This document shows positions 41,191 to 51,262 of a stretch of DNA of 64,000 nucleotides, piece by piece. Position 1 is the stretch's first letter, and every line of letters starts with the position of its first letter. Source of the DNA: UBA3839 sp902776985 (GTDB lineage: Bacteria; Bacteroidota; Bacteroidia; Bacteroidales; Bacteroidaceae); contig CACYSD010000009.1 of assembly GCA_902776985.1 (NCBI GenBank), positions 10,623 through 74,622 of the forward strand, in the 5' to 3' direction. Under the pieces are notes generated by a model that worked only from the letters and a program-made list of their open reading frames with translations, was not told the origin of the DNA and searched no databases. A program made the position numbers and the translations under genes.

Positions 41191-42840
41191 CTATTTGATT
41201 TCCCCCAGCCTTTGAATTGGAACTTTTCTCGTTTCTGTTTTCTTCAAGATATTCTTTGAATCTTTTCCTCTCCATACAAAAACATCGTCTTTGTTAAGTG
41301 GCCGTATATAGTCAAACCACGCAAAGTTTGCCAGATATTTCTTCTCTAACGGAATTTTCAGCGGAGGATAAGTCGTTCCTGTTGCTGCTGCCATCCAGAT
41401 CTTTTCCACCTTCCGGTTGTTTAGGTACATCTTCATCTTGGTGGTTTCGGTATAATTCATTCCTATTGGATTACCGTTATCTTCATCTATATAATATGTC
41501 ACATAAACATTGCCATGTGCTTCATTACGGACAATTTCACCATTGACAAAATAACTGAACATTTCCTTTGACGCAACCTGGTTATAACGCACAGAGTCCA
41601 AACGTTCTATTGTCATAGCCTGATTGATGACATGTATCCAGTCAATCGTGCTGTCGTTATTGTAAATTCTTATCTCTTCTCCGAAAACCTGCTGCTGCTC
41701 ATTCCAAAGAATAGGCTGGCCATACATATATGTACATGAATCCAGTTCCAGCGAAACCAACGAGTCACACACGCCCTGCACATCCGTACGATATATTCTC
41801 ACATGATTGTAGGCATGAAGATTACGATAAACCGAATCCGTGTTCATATTAAATGTAAACATCTTCAAAGTGTCAGCATGGATATAGAGAGTGTCAGGGG
41901 AGGAGAACTCCATTGCCAAAGCACTGTCTGTGGCTACTGCATCACCTGTTAATTCATAGTATTTACAATAATTGCCAGTCAGAGCCATTTGGTTCTCATC
42001 ATCAGTAATGATTACATTTCCGAAGGCTTCATCTATACCTGCTTCCTTGTCACTGTAAAGACTGTCGCCAACTATTTTGCGCATATCTTTGATTATATAT
42101 GAGCGATCCATCAAGTTGGCTTTACCTGTCTTCGTATCATAGTTTCCACGTTCACCATAGACAAATGTACCATCGTTCGAAGTAATATTTGTAGGAGATA
42201 ATATCCTTGCACGTTCGGTATCCGTGTAATAGTAAAGAGTGTCCGAGACAAGTGTGAATTTCGGATTCGTAAGCTGTACATTATCTGTAAAGAACGCTTC
42301 ATGGAGCGACGGTGTGTATTGTCCCCAATCAGAAACCAGCACATTGTCGTCATCGTAAAGAGTTCCTCCATCCACATACATTCCCACATCGTAAATACGG
42401 TCGTAATCAAGATTTTCCGTAACGAGTAGAGAATTATTGTGATAAAGCTTTACCCTACTGCGTGCACGAGCTTTCATTTCGTAGCCATCGTAGTACAAAG
42501 AGTCACATGTCAGTTTTAGCGTATCTCCCTGAATCATTACCACATGACCAAATGCATCAAACGAGTTGTCCTCTCTATAGAATTTTGCGCTGTCGCAGTC
42601 AAGGAGTACTCCCTCATGACTTAGCTTCACGTGCCCCACGAGAACTTCCGCACGTGGGTCTTGCCAGTTCTTATATAAAACATCGGAGTGAATCAAGTGA
42701 ATACGCGAATCACTTTTCTTACGTTTAGGCTTATCGTCAGGAATGGCTGCAACTACAATACATGCAGAAATCAGGCAGACAATGAAACAAATCCATTTTC
42801 TGCCCAAACCTGTATATGTAGCTTTTCTGCTTGAAGCCAT
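41191..42840 (-). CDS. OstA/LptA-like periplasmic protein
   Basis: The 549-residue product has an N-terminal signal anchor (about 15-33, ICFIVCLISACIVVAAIP). It then consists of repeated short beta-strands typical of the OstA/LptA jellyroll (VLVGHVKLSHEGVLLDCDSAKFYREDNSFDAFGHV is an example region, residues about 63-97). LptA-type proteins carry lipopolysaccharide across the periplasm. This Bacteroidetes form is much longer than E. coli LptA (185 residues) because of extra strand repeats. It sits next to two parvulin-type chaperone genes, consistent with outer-membrane assembly. Confidence 0.85.
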   Translation of the reverse strand: MASSRKATYTGLGRKWICFIVCLISACIVVAAIPDDKPKRKKSDSRIHLIHSDVLYKNWQDPRAEVLVGHVKLSHEGVLLDCDSAKFYREDNSFDAFGHVVMIQGDTLKLTCDSLYYDGYEMKARARSRVKLYHNNSLLVTENLDYDRIYDVGMYVDGGTLYDDDNVLVSDWGQYTPSLHEAFFTDNVQLTNPKFTLVSDTLYYYTDTERARILSPTNITSNDGTFVYGERGNYDTKTGKANLMDRSYIIKDMRKIVGDSLYSDKEAGIDEAFGNVIITDDENQMALTGNYCKYYELTGDAVATDSALAMEFSSPDTLYIHADTLKMFTFNMNTDSVYRNLHAYNHVRIYRTDVQGVCDSLVSLELDSCTYMYGQPILWNEQQQVFGEEIRIYNNDSTIDWIHVINQAMTIERLDSVRYNQVASKEMFSYFVNGEIVRNEAHGNVYVTYYIDEDNGNPIGMNYTETTKMKMYLNNRKVEKIWMAAATGTTYPPLKIPLEKKYLANFAWFDYIRPLNKDDVFVWRGKDSKNILKKTETRKVPIQRLGEIK

Positions 42841-42859
42841 AAAAATAATGAACTGATGC

Positions 42860-44236
42860 CTACTTTATCCAACCAGGATATTTGAATTCGCAATCACGCC
42901 ATTCCTCATTGATTCTAACATAAGTCTTCTTCTGCATTTCGCGAATCCATTTTCCCACTTTTTCCTCTTTGAGTTTTGCGACAAGAGCATTCTGCAAAGT
43001 CTGATAGTCATCCTGCATCGTGGCTCTGTGACCATTCACACGACTTTTCAGCTTGACTACCGCAACCACTTCCTTGCCACTTTCATCCACCATGATAAAT
43101 GGCTTGCTGTACGCTCCTTCTTTAAGATTAGCCACTTCTCTAGCAACTTCAGACGGAAGATCCTTCATCTCAAAAGAAGGTGTTCCATAGAGATCACTCT
43201 CTCTATTTCTGTTCACCATGATTCCGTAGTTTGCTCTTGTATCCTTGTCTTCGGAAACATGGGCGACAGCCTCCTCAAAAGTATATTCTTTTTTATCCAC
43301 TCCATCCATTATTGAATCCATCTGTGCAAGAGTATTGGTCAATGCCTCGTCACTTACACGCGGACGCATCAGGATGTGGCGGAAATTCACACGATCTCCG
43401 CGTTTTTCTATCATTTGAATAATATGGAAACCGAATTCTGTCTCAACAATTTTAGACACAGTTTTGGGATCTGTCAGGTTAAATGCCACGGCAGAGAACT
43501 CAGGAACGAAATCGCTACGTAAAGAGAATCCCAATTCACCACCTCGGGATGCACTTGCACGGTCCTCACTGTAGCGCAGAGCCATAGTAGAGAATTGAGC
43601 CTTACCAGTATTCACCTGTTCGGTGATGTCACGTAAGAGGTTCTTTATTCTGTCTATTTCCTCTTTGGCTATTTGCGGCTTACGCACAAGTATCTGCACT
43701 TCGAGTTGTGTCGGGACAAAAGGAATACTGTCTTCAGGTAATTCTGCAAGGAAACGTCTCACTTGAGCAGGGGTCACCTTCACATTTTCCATGAGATTGT
43801 CTCTAACCTCATCAATTATCATTTCATTCTTCACCAGTTCGAAGAGCTGCTCTCGTATTTGCAATGATGTTTTGCCAAAATACTCTTCCATTTTCTCTTT
43901 TGAACCCAACTGCTGAATATAGAAATTGAGTCGTTTCTCCACACTCTGAAGCACCTGTGCATCAGTTACCTCCACACTGTCTATGGCAGCCTGGTGGAGA
44001 AACAGTTTTTGCACAGCAAGCTGTTCTGGAATAACACAATACGGATCACCGTCTATGCGCTGTCCCATTGATTGAGCCTCAATACGCATCTGTTCCACGT
44101 CGGATTTGAGAATAGGCTCGTCACCTACCACCCAAATAACCTCATCTATCACATTGCTCTGCGCTTGCATTTCAGGCATAAAGAGCAACAGACCAAAAAT
44201 GAAGAATATGTATCTAAGGCTTAACTTATAATTCAT
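42860..44236 (-). CDS. SurA-like periplasmic peptidyl-prolyl isomerase chaperone
   Basis: The start is the ATG at 44236 (MNYKLSLRYIFFIFGLLL), giving 458 residues; the upstream in-frame start is a TTG. After the signal peptide there is a SurA N-terminal region (ESDVEQMRIEAQ-like, about 35-165) and two parvulin domains (about 170-275, QLEVQILVRKP to GFHIIQMIEKRGD, and about 280-385 starting NFRHILMRPRVSD). SurA escorts barrel proteins to the Bam machinery. It lies 26 bases after the related gene at 44263. Confidence 0.9.
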   Translation of the reverse strand: MNYKLSLRYIFFIFGLLLFMPEMQAQSNVIDEVIWVVGDEPILKSDVEQMRIEAQSMGQRIDGDPYCVIPEQLAVQKLFLHQAAIDSVEVTDAQVLQSVEKRLNFYIQQLGSKEKMEEYFGKTSLQIREQLFELVKNEMIIDEVRDNLMENVKVTPAQVRRFLAELPEDSIPFVPTQLEVQILVRKPQIAKEEIDRIKNLLRDITEQVNTGKAQFSTMALRYSEDRASASRGGELGFSLRSDFVPEFSAVAFNLTDPKTVSKIVETEFGFHIIQMIEKRGDRVNFRHILMRPRVSDEALTNTLAQMDSIMDGVDKKEYTFEEAVAHVSEDKDTRANYGIMVNRNRESDLYGTPSFEMKDLPSEVAREVANLKEGAYSKPFIMVDESGKEVVAVVKLKSRVNGHRATMQDDYQTLQNALVAKLKEEKVGKWIREMQKKTYVRINEEWRDCEFKYPGWIK

Positions 44237-44262
44237 AATAAAGAATGTGTTTGTCAAAATTC

Positions 44263-45699
44263 TTACTTTTCCTTATCACCATGCGCATTCACCGTACGAA
44301 GCACATCTTCATCAACGCTGAATGTATAAGTCTTGCGCAGTTCCTCAACCCATTCACGCTCACATGCTGCCTGATAATCAGCTGTAACCAAAGCTTTGAC
44401 ATCAGCATATGTTTCTGGTGCTTTCAGGCTTTTACCAAGAACATCAGTGAAAGGATAATCCTTCATTGGTGTAAACTCCTTTGTTGTCTTGAATACAAAT
44501 TTGTCCACAGCCTTACTGTCACCTGGTTTGAAAATACCGCGGTCTATGCGGACCAACTTAACACTGTCGTTATTAAGAGCCTTGACAATTGTAGTAGCCC
44601 AGTCTTCATACTTAACCTTCTTGGTAAGTTTCTTAGCCGCAGCCAATGTCTTCTTGTCTTTAGCGTGTATTACAATTCCTCTGAAATGAGGATCTGTCCA
44701 TGCATAATCGCTGCGATGCTGCTCGAAATAGCGCTGCAATCCAAGTGTGTCGGCAGCAGCCTTGTCCCATATCTGAGTTTTGCTGATTTCATACATCAAT
44801 GTACCGTCATAATACTCCTGTGCAAGATATCTGGTATCAGCGTCTTTTAATATAATATCCGCATACATACGCTTAATCACTTCAGAACGGGTAACACCAT
44901 TTTTCTTGGCAAGGGAATCGACCATAGCATTGGCTGACGCTTCACGAACTCCTCTTTGGTCAAGAAATTTCAGGATGTCAGCTCTGTGATATTCATAAGG
45001 GCGGAACGGATGGCGGTCATCTATGCGGATAATATGCCAACCAACTGTTGTCTGAACAGGCTTTGACACTTCACCGACCTTAAGTGCATAAGCAGCTTTC
45101 TCAAAGTCAGGTATCATCATACCTTTGGCAAATTCACCAAGGCTACCGCCTTTGACTGCCGACTGCTTATCTTCACTGTAGTTGCGTGCTATTTCCTCAA
45201 AATCTGCTCCTGCAAGTAAAACGGAATACAAAGAGTCAATCTTTGCCTTAGCCTTTGTCTGTGCCGCAGCATCTGCATTCTGTGGGAGATATACAAATAT
45301 ATGACGTCCCTGGAGCAAATCCTGTCCTTCGAAACGTTTTGCAGTAGCATCATAAACCTTACGAGCTTCAGCTTCAATATAGTTGCTGTCTACAAGGTCC
45401 TGCATCACCATCTGTTCACGATATCCGTCAAGTTCCTTACGGATAGAGGCCATTGTATCGATGCCGGCAGCTTTTGCAGCCTCAACCTTCAGTTTGAAAT
45501 TAATAAACAAATCAACATACTCTTCAAGTCCCTTCTTATCAAGTACACCGTCCGAATTATTCTTGTTGAAAGAGTATTCAAACTCACTACGAGTAATTGC
45601 GTTGCCATTGATATGCATAATTACAGGATCGTCATTTGTCTGAGCATTGATTTCAAACGACATTGCTGATACAAGCAACAATAAAAGTAGTTTTTTCAT
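44263..45699 (-). CDS. Periplasmic parvulin-type isomerase (PpiC/PpiD-like)
   Basis: The 478-residue product has a signal peptide (1-20). Helical regions flank one clear parvulin domain (about 129-230, LQGRHIFVYLPQN to VGWHIIRIDDRHPF). The C-terminal half (about 240-478) is helical and has no recognised second catalytic domain. It is the first gene of a five-gene operon: this gene, SurA-like, OstA-like, small membrane protein, mutL. A near-consensus -7 box (TAACTTCG) lies at about 45753-45760. Substrates are probably outer-membrane proteins. Confidence 0.88.
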   Translation of the reverse strand: MKKLLLLLLVSAMSFEINAQTNDDPVIMHINGNAITRSEFEYSFNKNNSDGVLDKKGLEEYVDLFINFKLKVEAAKAAGIDTMASIRKELDGYREQMVMQDLVDSNYIEAEARKVYDATAKRFEGQDLLQGRHIFVYLPQNADAAAQTKAKAKIDSLYSVLLAGADFEEIARNYSEDKQSAVKGGSLGEFAKGMMIPDFEKAAYALKVGEVSKPVQTTVGWHIIRIDDRHPFRPYEYHRADILKFLDQRGVREASANAMVDSLAKKNGVTRSEVIKRMYADIILKDADTRYLAQEYYDGTLMYEISKTQIWDKAAADTLGLQRYFEQHRSDYAWTDPHFRGIVIHAKDKKTLAAAKKLTKKVKYEDWATTIVKALNNDSVKLVRIDRGIFKPGDSKAVDKFVFKTTKEFTPMKDYPFTDVLGKSLKAPETYADVKALVTADYQAACEREWVEELRKTYTFSVDEDVLRTVNAHGDKEK

Positions 45700-45856
45700 T
45701 TCTAAGATTATTTCTGTTGTAATGATATTTTTTTAGATTATATATTTCCGTGCGAAGTTACGTAAAAATGCACAGAAATACGACATTATCTCATATAAAA
45801 AAAGTTAACCCTGAATAATATTCAAAGTTAACTCTTCTATTTTGTTATTATTTGAA

Positions 45857-46795
45857 TTAAAATTCGAACGCTTCGCTTACGGAATTATCGCTTTCAACGC
45901 AACGTATCGCTCTTGCGAACATCTCTGCTACAGACAGTTGCTTTACCTTTGCTGTTTTCTGAGCGTATGGGATAGAATCCGTAAAGATTACTTCTTCCAG
46001 GGCACTTGCCTCTACCCTGTCGCTTGCAGGGTCGCTCATCACACAATGGCTTGCTACTGCACGCACGCTCTTGGCACCGGCACGAAGCATTTCGTCAGCG
46101 GCTTTTGTTATAGTGCCAGCAGTGTCGACAATATCGTCCACAAGCACTACATTCTTTCCCTCAACATCTCCGATAATCTGAATACTGCTGACCACATTTG
46201 CACGTGCACGAACCTTATTGCAGAGAACAAGAGGCACACCCAGTTTTTTGCTGTAGAGAGCTGCTCGTTTCGAACCACCGGCATCAGGAGTTGCAATTAC
46301 AAGATCATCAAGATGAAGGGATTCAATATAATCAATGAGGACGAGTGAACCGTAAAGGTGATCTACCGGTACATCAAAGAAACCTTGAATCTGGTCTGCG
46401 TGAAGGTCCATGGTTATGAGTCGGTTTATACCTGCGACTCCAAGCATGTCAGCAACCAGTTTTGCGCCGATGCTCACACGTGGTTTATCCTTGCGGTCTT
46501 GACGTGCCCAGCCGAAATACGGACAAACAGCAATTATACTACGGGCGCTTGCACGTTTTGCTGCATCAATCATGAGGAGCAGCTCCATCAGATTGTCGCT
46601 ATTTGGGAAGGTTGACTGTACTAAGAACACATCGTTTCCACGGATGGATTCTTCAAAACTAACTGCAAACTCACCGTCGGCAAAGTGTGTGATAATCATA
46701 TTGCCAAGCGGACATCCCAAATGCTGACAGATACGTTCAGCAAGATAGCGGGATTTGGTGCCGGAAAACACCTTGAATGGTCGTAATTCGCTCAT
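45857..46795 (-). CDS. prs: Ribose-phosphate pyrophosphokinase
   Basis: The 312-residue product has the family motifs GDVEGKNVVLVDDIVDTAGT (PRPP loop, about 210-229), DLHADQIQGFFD (about 129-140) and the flexible catalytic loop. It makes PRPP for purine, pyrimidine, histidine and NAD synthesis; hisG and purB in the same window depend on this product. It has its own promoter at 46826. A weak hairpin (agttaac...gttaact) lies at about 45805-45834 after the stop. Confidence 0.97.
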   Translation of the reverse strand: MSELRPFKVFSGTKSRYLAERICQHLGCPLGNMIITHFADGEFAVSFEESIRGNDVFLVQSTFPNSDNLMELLLMIDAAKRASARSIIAVCPYFGWARQDRKDKPRVSIGAKLVADMLGVAGINRLITMDLHADQIQGFFDVPVDHLYGSLVLIDYIESLHLDDLVIATPDAGGSKRAALYSKKLGVPLVLCNKVRARANVVSSIQIIGDVEGKNVVLVDDIVDTAGTITKAADEMLRAGAKSVRAVASHCVMSDPASDRVEASALEEVIFTDSIPYAQKTAKVKQLSVAEMFARAIRCVESDNSVSEAFEF

Positions 46796-46825
46796 GAGGA
46801 TTATTAGAGGTTATGAAATCCAATG

Positions 46826-46858
46826 CAAAGGTACGAAAAAAATAATTTAAATGACAAA
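46826..46858 (-). promoter_or_regulatory. Promoter of prs
   Basis: On the minus strand TTTG (46855-46858), 21 bases, then TACCTTTG (46826-46833), 31 bases before the start codon. Confidence 0.6.
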
Positions 46859-46874
46859 TTATAAATTATAAATT
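46856..46874. repeat. AATTATA tandem repeat, second site
   Basis: The stretch aaattataaattataaatta at the end of the RluA-family gene region repeats the 7-mer also seen at 16973-16993. Confidence 0.5.
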
Positions 46875-47747
46875 AGTGCGACCTGATAGCACATCGAGAA
46901 ATTTCTGCGGAACAGGAGTTTCAAAATTCAGCAGTTCATGCGTAACGGGATGCCAGAACTGGAGTTTATATGCATGCAGACAGACTCTGCCAATTGGATC
47001 AGTTGTTGCACCGTATTTCAGGTCACCAACCACAGAATGCTGTAACTGTTGCATATGTACACGGATTTGGTTCTTTCGTCCCGTTTCAAGTTTACATTCC
47101 ACGAGGGTGCAGTGTGGCGCTGTTTCTAGCGTACGATAGTGTGTTACAGCATATTTACCACCATTGTCGTATGGGCTGCTATATGTCATAAACACCTTGT
47201 TGTCCTTAAGCCATGAAGCCACTGTTCCCTGCTTCTTCTCCATCACACCTTCCACAAGAGCCACATAGCGGCGGTCTGCAATAAGTTCCTGCCAGCGGTC
47301 TATGAATATCTGCTGAACATCCCGGCGTTTAGCAAATATCATTAGTCCCGAAGTATAGCGGTCAAGACGGTGAACCGTATGCGCACTAAGCCTACGGCTC
47401 TCACGCTGGAAATATTGATCCAGAATACGTTTCACTGAATTCTCCCTACCGTCTAGCGGTGCATTGGTAAGTATACCCTCCGCTTTGTCCACGACCACGA
47501 GATGTGGGTCTTCATACACTATTCTCACAAATGGATTGCGCAGTGAATGTTCGTTTCCGCGACGGGCAATCTCAACTCTCTGCCCCTCACGCAAAGGCGC
47601 ATTGAACTTGGTGTTAATTACTTTGTCGACAGAAACCATCTGCTTACTCAGCAACTGCTTTGCCTTGGTTCGGTTCATTCCAGGAACATTCTCCATTAGG
47701 AATGTCATCAACTCGGAACTTTGACGTACTGTATAGATTTGTGCCAT
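46866..47747 (-). CDS. RluA-family pseudouridine synthase
   Basis: The 293-residue product has an S4-like N-terminal domain (about 15-65: MNRTKAKQLLSKQMVSVDKV). The catalytic domain carries the motif HTVHRLDRYTSGLM with Asp129, and LIADRRYVALVEG follows. It isomerises uridine in 23S rRNA or tRNA; the exact site (RluC/RluD type) cannot be told. It lies 6 bases after rlmD, so the two rRNA-modifying enzymes are probably co-expressed. Confidence 0.93.
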   Translation of the reverse strand: MAQIYTVRQSSELMTFLMENVPGMNRTKAKQLLSKQMVSVDKVINTKFNAPLREGQRVEIARRGNEHSLRNPFVRIVYEDPHLVVVDKAEGILTNAPLDGRENSVKRILDQYFQRESRRLSAHTVHRLDRYTSGLMIFAKRRDVQQIFIDRWQELIADRRYVALVEGVMEKKQGTVASWLKDNKVFMTYSSPYDNGGKYAVTHYRTLETAPHCTLVECKLETGRKNQIRVHMQQLQHSVVGDLKYGATTDPIGRVCLHAYKLQFWHPVTHELLNFETPVPQKFLDVLSGRTNL

Positions 47748-47753
47748 AGTGTA

Positions 47754-49160
47754 TTATCTTTTTTCAAGTAAAACCACATTTTCCACATGCTGAGTATGCG
47801 GGAACATATCCACTGGCTGTACTTTTACAACCTTGTAGTTCGCATCCAGCAAGTTAAGGTCACGCGCCTGGGTCGCTGGGTTACAACTTACATATACTAT
47901 ACGGAGAGGGGCTGCGAACAGAATCGTGTCGATTACATCCTGATGCATTCCTGCACGTGGAGGATCGGTAATAATCACATCCGGACGTCCATGCTTCTCA
48001 ATAAACTCTCTGTTGAGGATATCCTTCATATCACCTGCGTAGAAGAGAGTATTCTCAATTCCGTTTATCTGCGAGTTAACCTTGGCATCCTCTATGGCTT
48101 CAGGCACATATTCTATTCCTATAACTTGCCTTGCACTACGTGCCACAAAATTCGCGATAGTGCCTGTTCCCGTGTAAAGGTCATAGACGAGTTCGTTGCC
48201 TGTAAGGGCTGCAAAGCTACGGGCAACCTTATAGAGTTCATAAGCCTGTTCTGTATTTGTCTGATAGAAGGACTTTGGACCTACCTTGAAACGGAGACTC
48301 TCCATCTCCTCAAAGATATGATCCTGTCCCTTGAACACATGAACTGGTTGGTCTGCAAAAGTATCGTTACACTTATGGTTATCTACATACAACAAAGACG
48401 TGATTTCAGGGAAAGTGTCGGCCAGATGCTGCATAAGTGCCATCGCCTGTTGCTTCTCTTCCTTATTCTCAATACGGAACTGCACAAGGAACATAAGTTC
48501 ACCTGTATTGCTGGTTCGAATCATCAGGCTTCGCAGCAAACCCTTGTTTTCACGGAGGTCGTAAAATGTAAGTTCATGCTCTAATGCGTATTCACGGATG
48601 TCATTGCGGATTCTATTGTTGATATCATCCATAAGATGACACTCGGTAATGTCAAGAATCTTGTCGAACGCTCCTGTAATGTGGAAACCCACCGCATCTT
48701 TATTGCTGTATTCAGTATTGCTACGGATTTCATCCTCGGTTAGCCAACGCTTGTCACTGAATCCGAACTCCAGTTTGTTGCGGTAAGCCTTAGTGAGGCG
48801 ACTTCCAAGAATCGGGGAAATCTCCGGCAATTCAATTTTTCCAATACGCTGCAAATTATCAACCACTTGTTGCTGTTTCGCACGCAGTTGTTCCTCATAT
48901 TTCAGGCACTGCCACTTACATCCTCCACAAATCCCGAAATGGCGGCAGAATGGCTCATCCCTTAGAGGAGAGTATTCATGAATCTTCACTGCCACGGCTT
49001 CCATATAGCTGTGCTTTTTCTTCTTCACCTGAAGGTCAACCACATCGCCAGGTACAACATAGGGCACGAAAACCACTTTCTCGTCAACATGAGCAAGGGC
49101 TTTCCCTTCTGCTGCGACAGCTTCTATCCGGACATTCTCAATCAATGGTAGTTTCTTCAT
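47754..49160 (-). CDS. rlmD: 23S rRNA (uracil-5)-methyltransferase RlmD
   Basis: The 468-residue product has an N-terminal TRAM domain (about 5-60) and a four-Cys 4Fe-4S motif (CRHFGICGGCKWQC). The SAM-binding region is YDLYTGTGTIANF; the catalytic motifs are DPPRAGMH and VYVSCNPATQARDL with the nucleophilic Cys. This is the RumA/TrmA family; RlmD methylates U1939 and RlmC-type is less likely given the Fe-S cluster. Its start overlaps the upstream membrane gene by 23 bases. Confidence 0.94.
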   Translation of the reverse strand: MKKLPLIENVRIEAVAAEGKALAHVDEKVVFVPYVVPGDVVDLQVKKKKHSYMEAVAVKIHEYSPLRDEPFCRHFGICGGCKWQCLKYEEQLRAKQQQVVDNLQRIGKIELPEISPILGSRLTKAYRNKLEFGFSDKRWLTEDEIRSNTEYSNKDAVGFHITGAFDKILDITECHLMDDINNRIRNDIREYALEHELTFYDLRENKGLLRSLMIRTSNTGELMFLVQFRIENKEEKQQAMALMQHLADTFPEITSLLYVDNHKCNDTFADQPVHVFKGQDHIFEEMESLRFKVGPKSFYQTNTEQAYELYKVARSFAALTGNELVYDLYTGTGTIANFVARSARQVIGIEYVPEAIEDAKVNSQINGIENTLFYAGDMKDILNREFIEKHGRPDVIITDPPRAGMHQDVIDTILFAAPLRIVYVSCNPATQARDLNLLDANYKVVKVQPVDMFPHTQHVENVVLLEKR

Positions 49161-50043
49161 AAACGTCTTTTTTACAATTTAAATACATGTAGGTTGCTGC
49201 GGTGTGTGGAATCATCTCAAGAACAGATGTGACAAAGAACACAAAGAGGAATACCATTACCGCTACAATGTGTTCCCAAAGTGTAAGAGAATCGCCTTCC
49301 CCGTTCATCATACTATTAGTCGCAACCACACGTTCCATATATATCATTACCATTGCTATCGCGAACAACATACCAATGATATAAACAATCATATAGGAAA
49401 GAAGTCCTAATGAAAAGACTTTGCCCCAGCGACGCCAACCGTGACGGTAGCCAAACCATAAACGCTTGAACACATTCCCCTTAACAAACTGAACAGAGGG
49501 GTAACACAGCAATAATGGTGAGGCTACAGCAATCAGCAGCAATGCCAAAATCACATAGGCTGATACTTGGAACACCTGTAGTTCAATATCAGATTCTGTT
49601 ATCTCCATATTATAGGCAAACCATGCTCCTGCCATAAAGACACCTACCACAACGGCAAACACCAGCTGAGCCACCAAATATTCGGCAGATTTCACCACCA
49701 GTTGTGAATTATAGATATTGTGCATACGTATGCTCTTCATTGCCATGCCTTGCAAGCGGAGGTCTATCAGACGATATACGACAGCAAGCACGACGGCACT
49801 GTTCAGGACTATCAGTACACCCATAATTATCTGAAACACATCCAGTCCAATAACACTGTTTGCAAAACAACGTACATCACTTACCACAAAAAGAGTCGCT
49901 GTACCCAGCACAGCCAGTGGTAAAACAGCAGGCAAGACCAATAGGATCATACGCCAGAAGGAATCGGTGAGTACACTCACTCCGTCCGACAAACAGCGTC
50001 CTATACCTCTGTAGATATCTGTTTTTTCAATTTCTTTATCCAT
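49138..50043 (-). CDS. Multi-pass membrane protein, unknown function
   Basis: The 301-residue product has about six hydrophobic helices (near 32-52, 68-90, 118-142, 160-180, 212-238 and 252-275) and an N-terminal cytoplasmic segment of charged residues. No enzymatic or transporter motif was recognised. Its end overlaps rlmD by 23 bases, which suggests translational coupling without telling function. A candidate -7 box (TACTTTTG on the minus strand) is at 50061-50068. Confidence 0.7.
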   Translation of the reverse strand: MDKEIEKTDIYRGIGRCLSDGVSVLTDSFWRMILLVLPAVLPLAVLGTATLFVVSDVRCFANSVIGLDVFQIIMGVLIVLNSAVVLAVVYRLIDLRLQGMAMKSIRMHNIYNSQLVVKSAEYLVAQLVFAVVVGVFMAGAWFAYNMEITESDIELQVFQVSAYVILALLLIAVASPLLLCYPSVQFVKGNVFKRLWFGYRHGWRRWGKVFSLGLLSYMIVYIIGMLFAIAMVMIYMERVVATNSMMNGEGDSLTLWEHIVAVMVFLFVFFVTSVLEMIPHTAATYMYLNCKKDVYEETTID

Positions 50044-50060
50044 ATTTTTCAGTTTTCATG

Positions 50061-50089
50061 CAAAAGTACACATTTTTTACGTACATTTG
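50061..50089. promoter_or_regulatory. Overlapping divergent -7 boxes
   Basis: TACTTTTG on the minus strand (50061-50068) faces the membrane protein gene. TACATTTG on the plus strand (50082-50089) faces the Gfo/Idh gene. Neither has a full -33 match. Confidence 0.4.
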
Positions 50090-50156
50090 CATCAACCAAA
50101 TATCAAAAATACTTAAAACTTAAAAAATTGTGTCAGCTATCAGTTGTCACTTAACT

Positions 50157-50174
50157 CTTCACTCTTAACTCTTC
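50157..50174. repeat. Dispersed 18-bp TTAACTCTTC repeat, copy 2
   Basis: Identical to 15234-15251. It ends about 8 bases before the start codon at 50182, so it contributes the leader of that gene. Confidence 0.7.
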
Positions 50175-50181
50175 GCTTATC

Positions 50182-51183
50182 ATGTACGCTTTGGAAACTG
50201 TAAAATGGGGATTCATCGGTTGCGGTGAAGTCACCGAGAAAAAGAGTGGACCGGCATTCGCACAGATTGAAGGTTCTGAAGTCGTTGCCGTAATGAGTCG
50301 TAATGCAGAAAAGGCTAAGTCCTATGCACAGCGTCACAATATTGCACGCTACTACACAGATGCCCTGTCGCTCATTTCCGATCCCGATGTCAATGCCATT
50401 TACATCGCCACCCCACCCTCTTCACATGCCACCTACGCCATCATGGCTTTGAGGGCAGGTAAGCCAGCTTACATTGAGAAGCCCATGGCAGCGACTTACG
50501 AAGACTGCGTTCGCATCAACCGCATCTCACGACTCCTCAACATTCCTTGTTTTGTAGCATACTACCGCCGCCATCTGCCCTACTTCGAGAAAGTGAAGGA
50601 GCTGGTGCGCAACGGAAGTCTGGGACGCATCCTTTCAGTTCAGATTCGCTTTGCTGTCCCGCCACGCGAACTTGACTACAACAAGACCAACCTTCCTTGG
50701 CGTCTGCAACCCGACATCGCCGGTCGTGGTGGTTATTTCTACGACCTTGCACCCCACCAGATAGACCTTCTTCAGGACATGCTCGGCAATATCATCGAGG
50801 CAGAGGGATTCTGCAGTAATATGGCTGGGCTGTACAAGGTGGAGGACACTATCAATGCCTGCTTCAAGTTCGACTGTGGAATCACAGGCTCTGCATCATG
50901 GTGCTTCGTCGCACATGAATCAGCACGAACGGACCGTATAGAGATTGTAGGTGAAAACGGCACCATTGCCTTTTCCGTATTTGACTATAAACCAATAACG
51001 CTTGACAACCAGAAAGGACATCAGGAATTCAGCATTCCCAATCCGCCACATGTGCAACAGCCCCTCATCCAACTCGTAGTTGACCATCTGCGCGGCATCT
51101 CCACCTGTGACTGCGACAACAATGCTGCTACATCTGTCAACTGGGTTATGGATAAAATCCTTGGTGTCTTCAGGCTCGGCTGA
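50182..51183 (+). CDS. Gfo/Idh/MocA family oxidoreductase
   Basis: The 333-residue product has an N-terminal Rossmann domain (KWGFIGCGEVTEKKSGPAF; AIYIATPPSSHATYAI), then the catalytic EKP motif (YIEKPMAATYEDC), and a C-terminal alpha/beta domain of the GFO_IDH_MocA_C type. These enzymes use NAD(P) on sugars, inositols or amino sugars; the substrate is not shown. It is flanked by unrelated genes and ends before a terminator shared with asnS. Confidence 0.92.
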   Translation: MYALETVKWGFIGCGEVTEKKSGPAFAQIEGSEVVAVMSRNAEKAKSYAQRHNIARYYTDALSLISDPDVNAIYIATPPSSHATYAIMALRAGKPAYIEKPMAATYEDCVRINRISRLLNIPCFVAYYRRHLPYFEKVKELVRNGSLGRILSVQIRFAVPPRELDYNKTNLPWRLQPDIAGRGGYFYDLAPHQIDLLQDMLGNIIEAEGFCSNMAGLYKVEDTINACFKFDCGITGSASWCFVAHESARTDRIEIVGENGTIAFSVFDYKPITLDNQKGHQEFSIPNPPHVQQPLIQLVVDHLRGISTCDCDNNAATSVNWVMDKILGVFRLG

Positions 51184-51206
51184 CAGAGTGAGATAATAAA
51201 TAAAAG

Positions 51207-51244
51207 AGAAGCTTCACTGCCTATGCGGTAATGAAGCTTCTTTT
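51207..51244. terminator. Bidirectional terminator between Gfo/Idh and asnS
   Basis: The stem gagaagcttca/tgaagcttcttt has a loop of about 15 bases and T runs on each side. Confidence 0.8.
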
Positions 51245-51262
51245 TTATTGCATTGATTCTGT

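Noticed and set aside
45805..45834. Hairpin agttaac...gttaact as terminator of prs
   Set aside because: The stem is short and the sequence gttaac is self-palindromic, so it could equally be a direct repeat; not strong enough to list.
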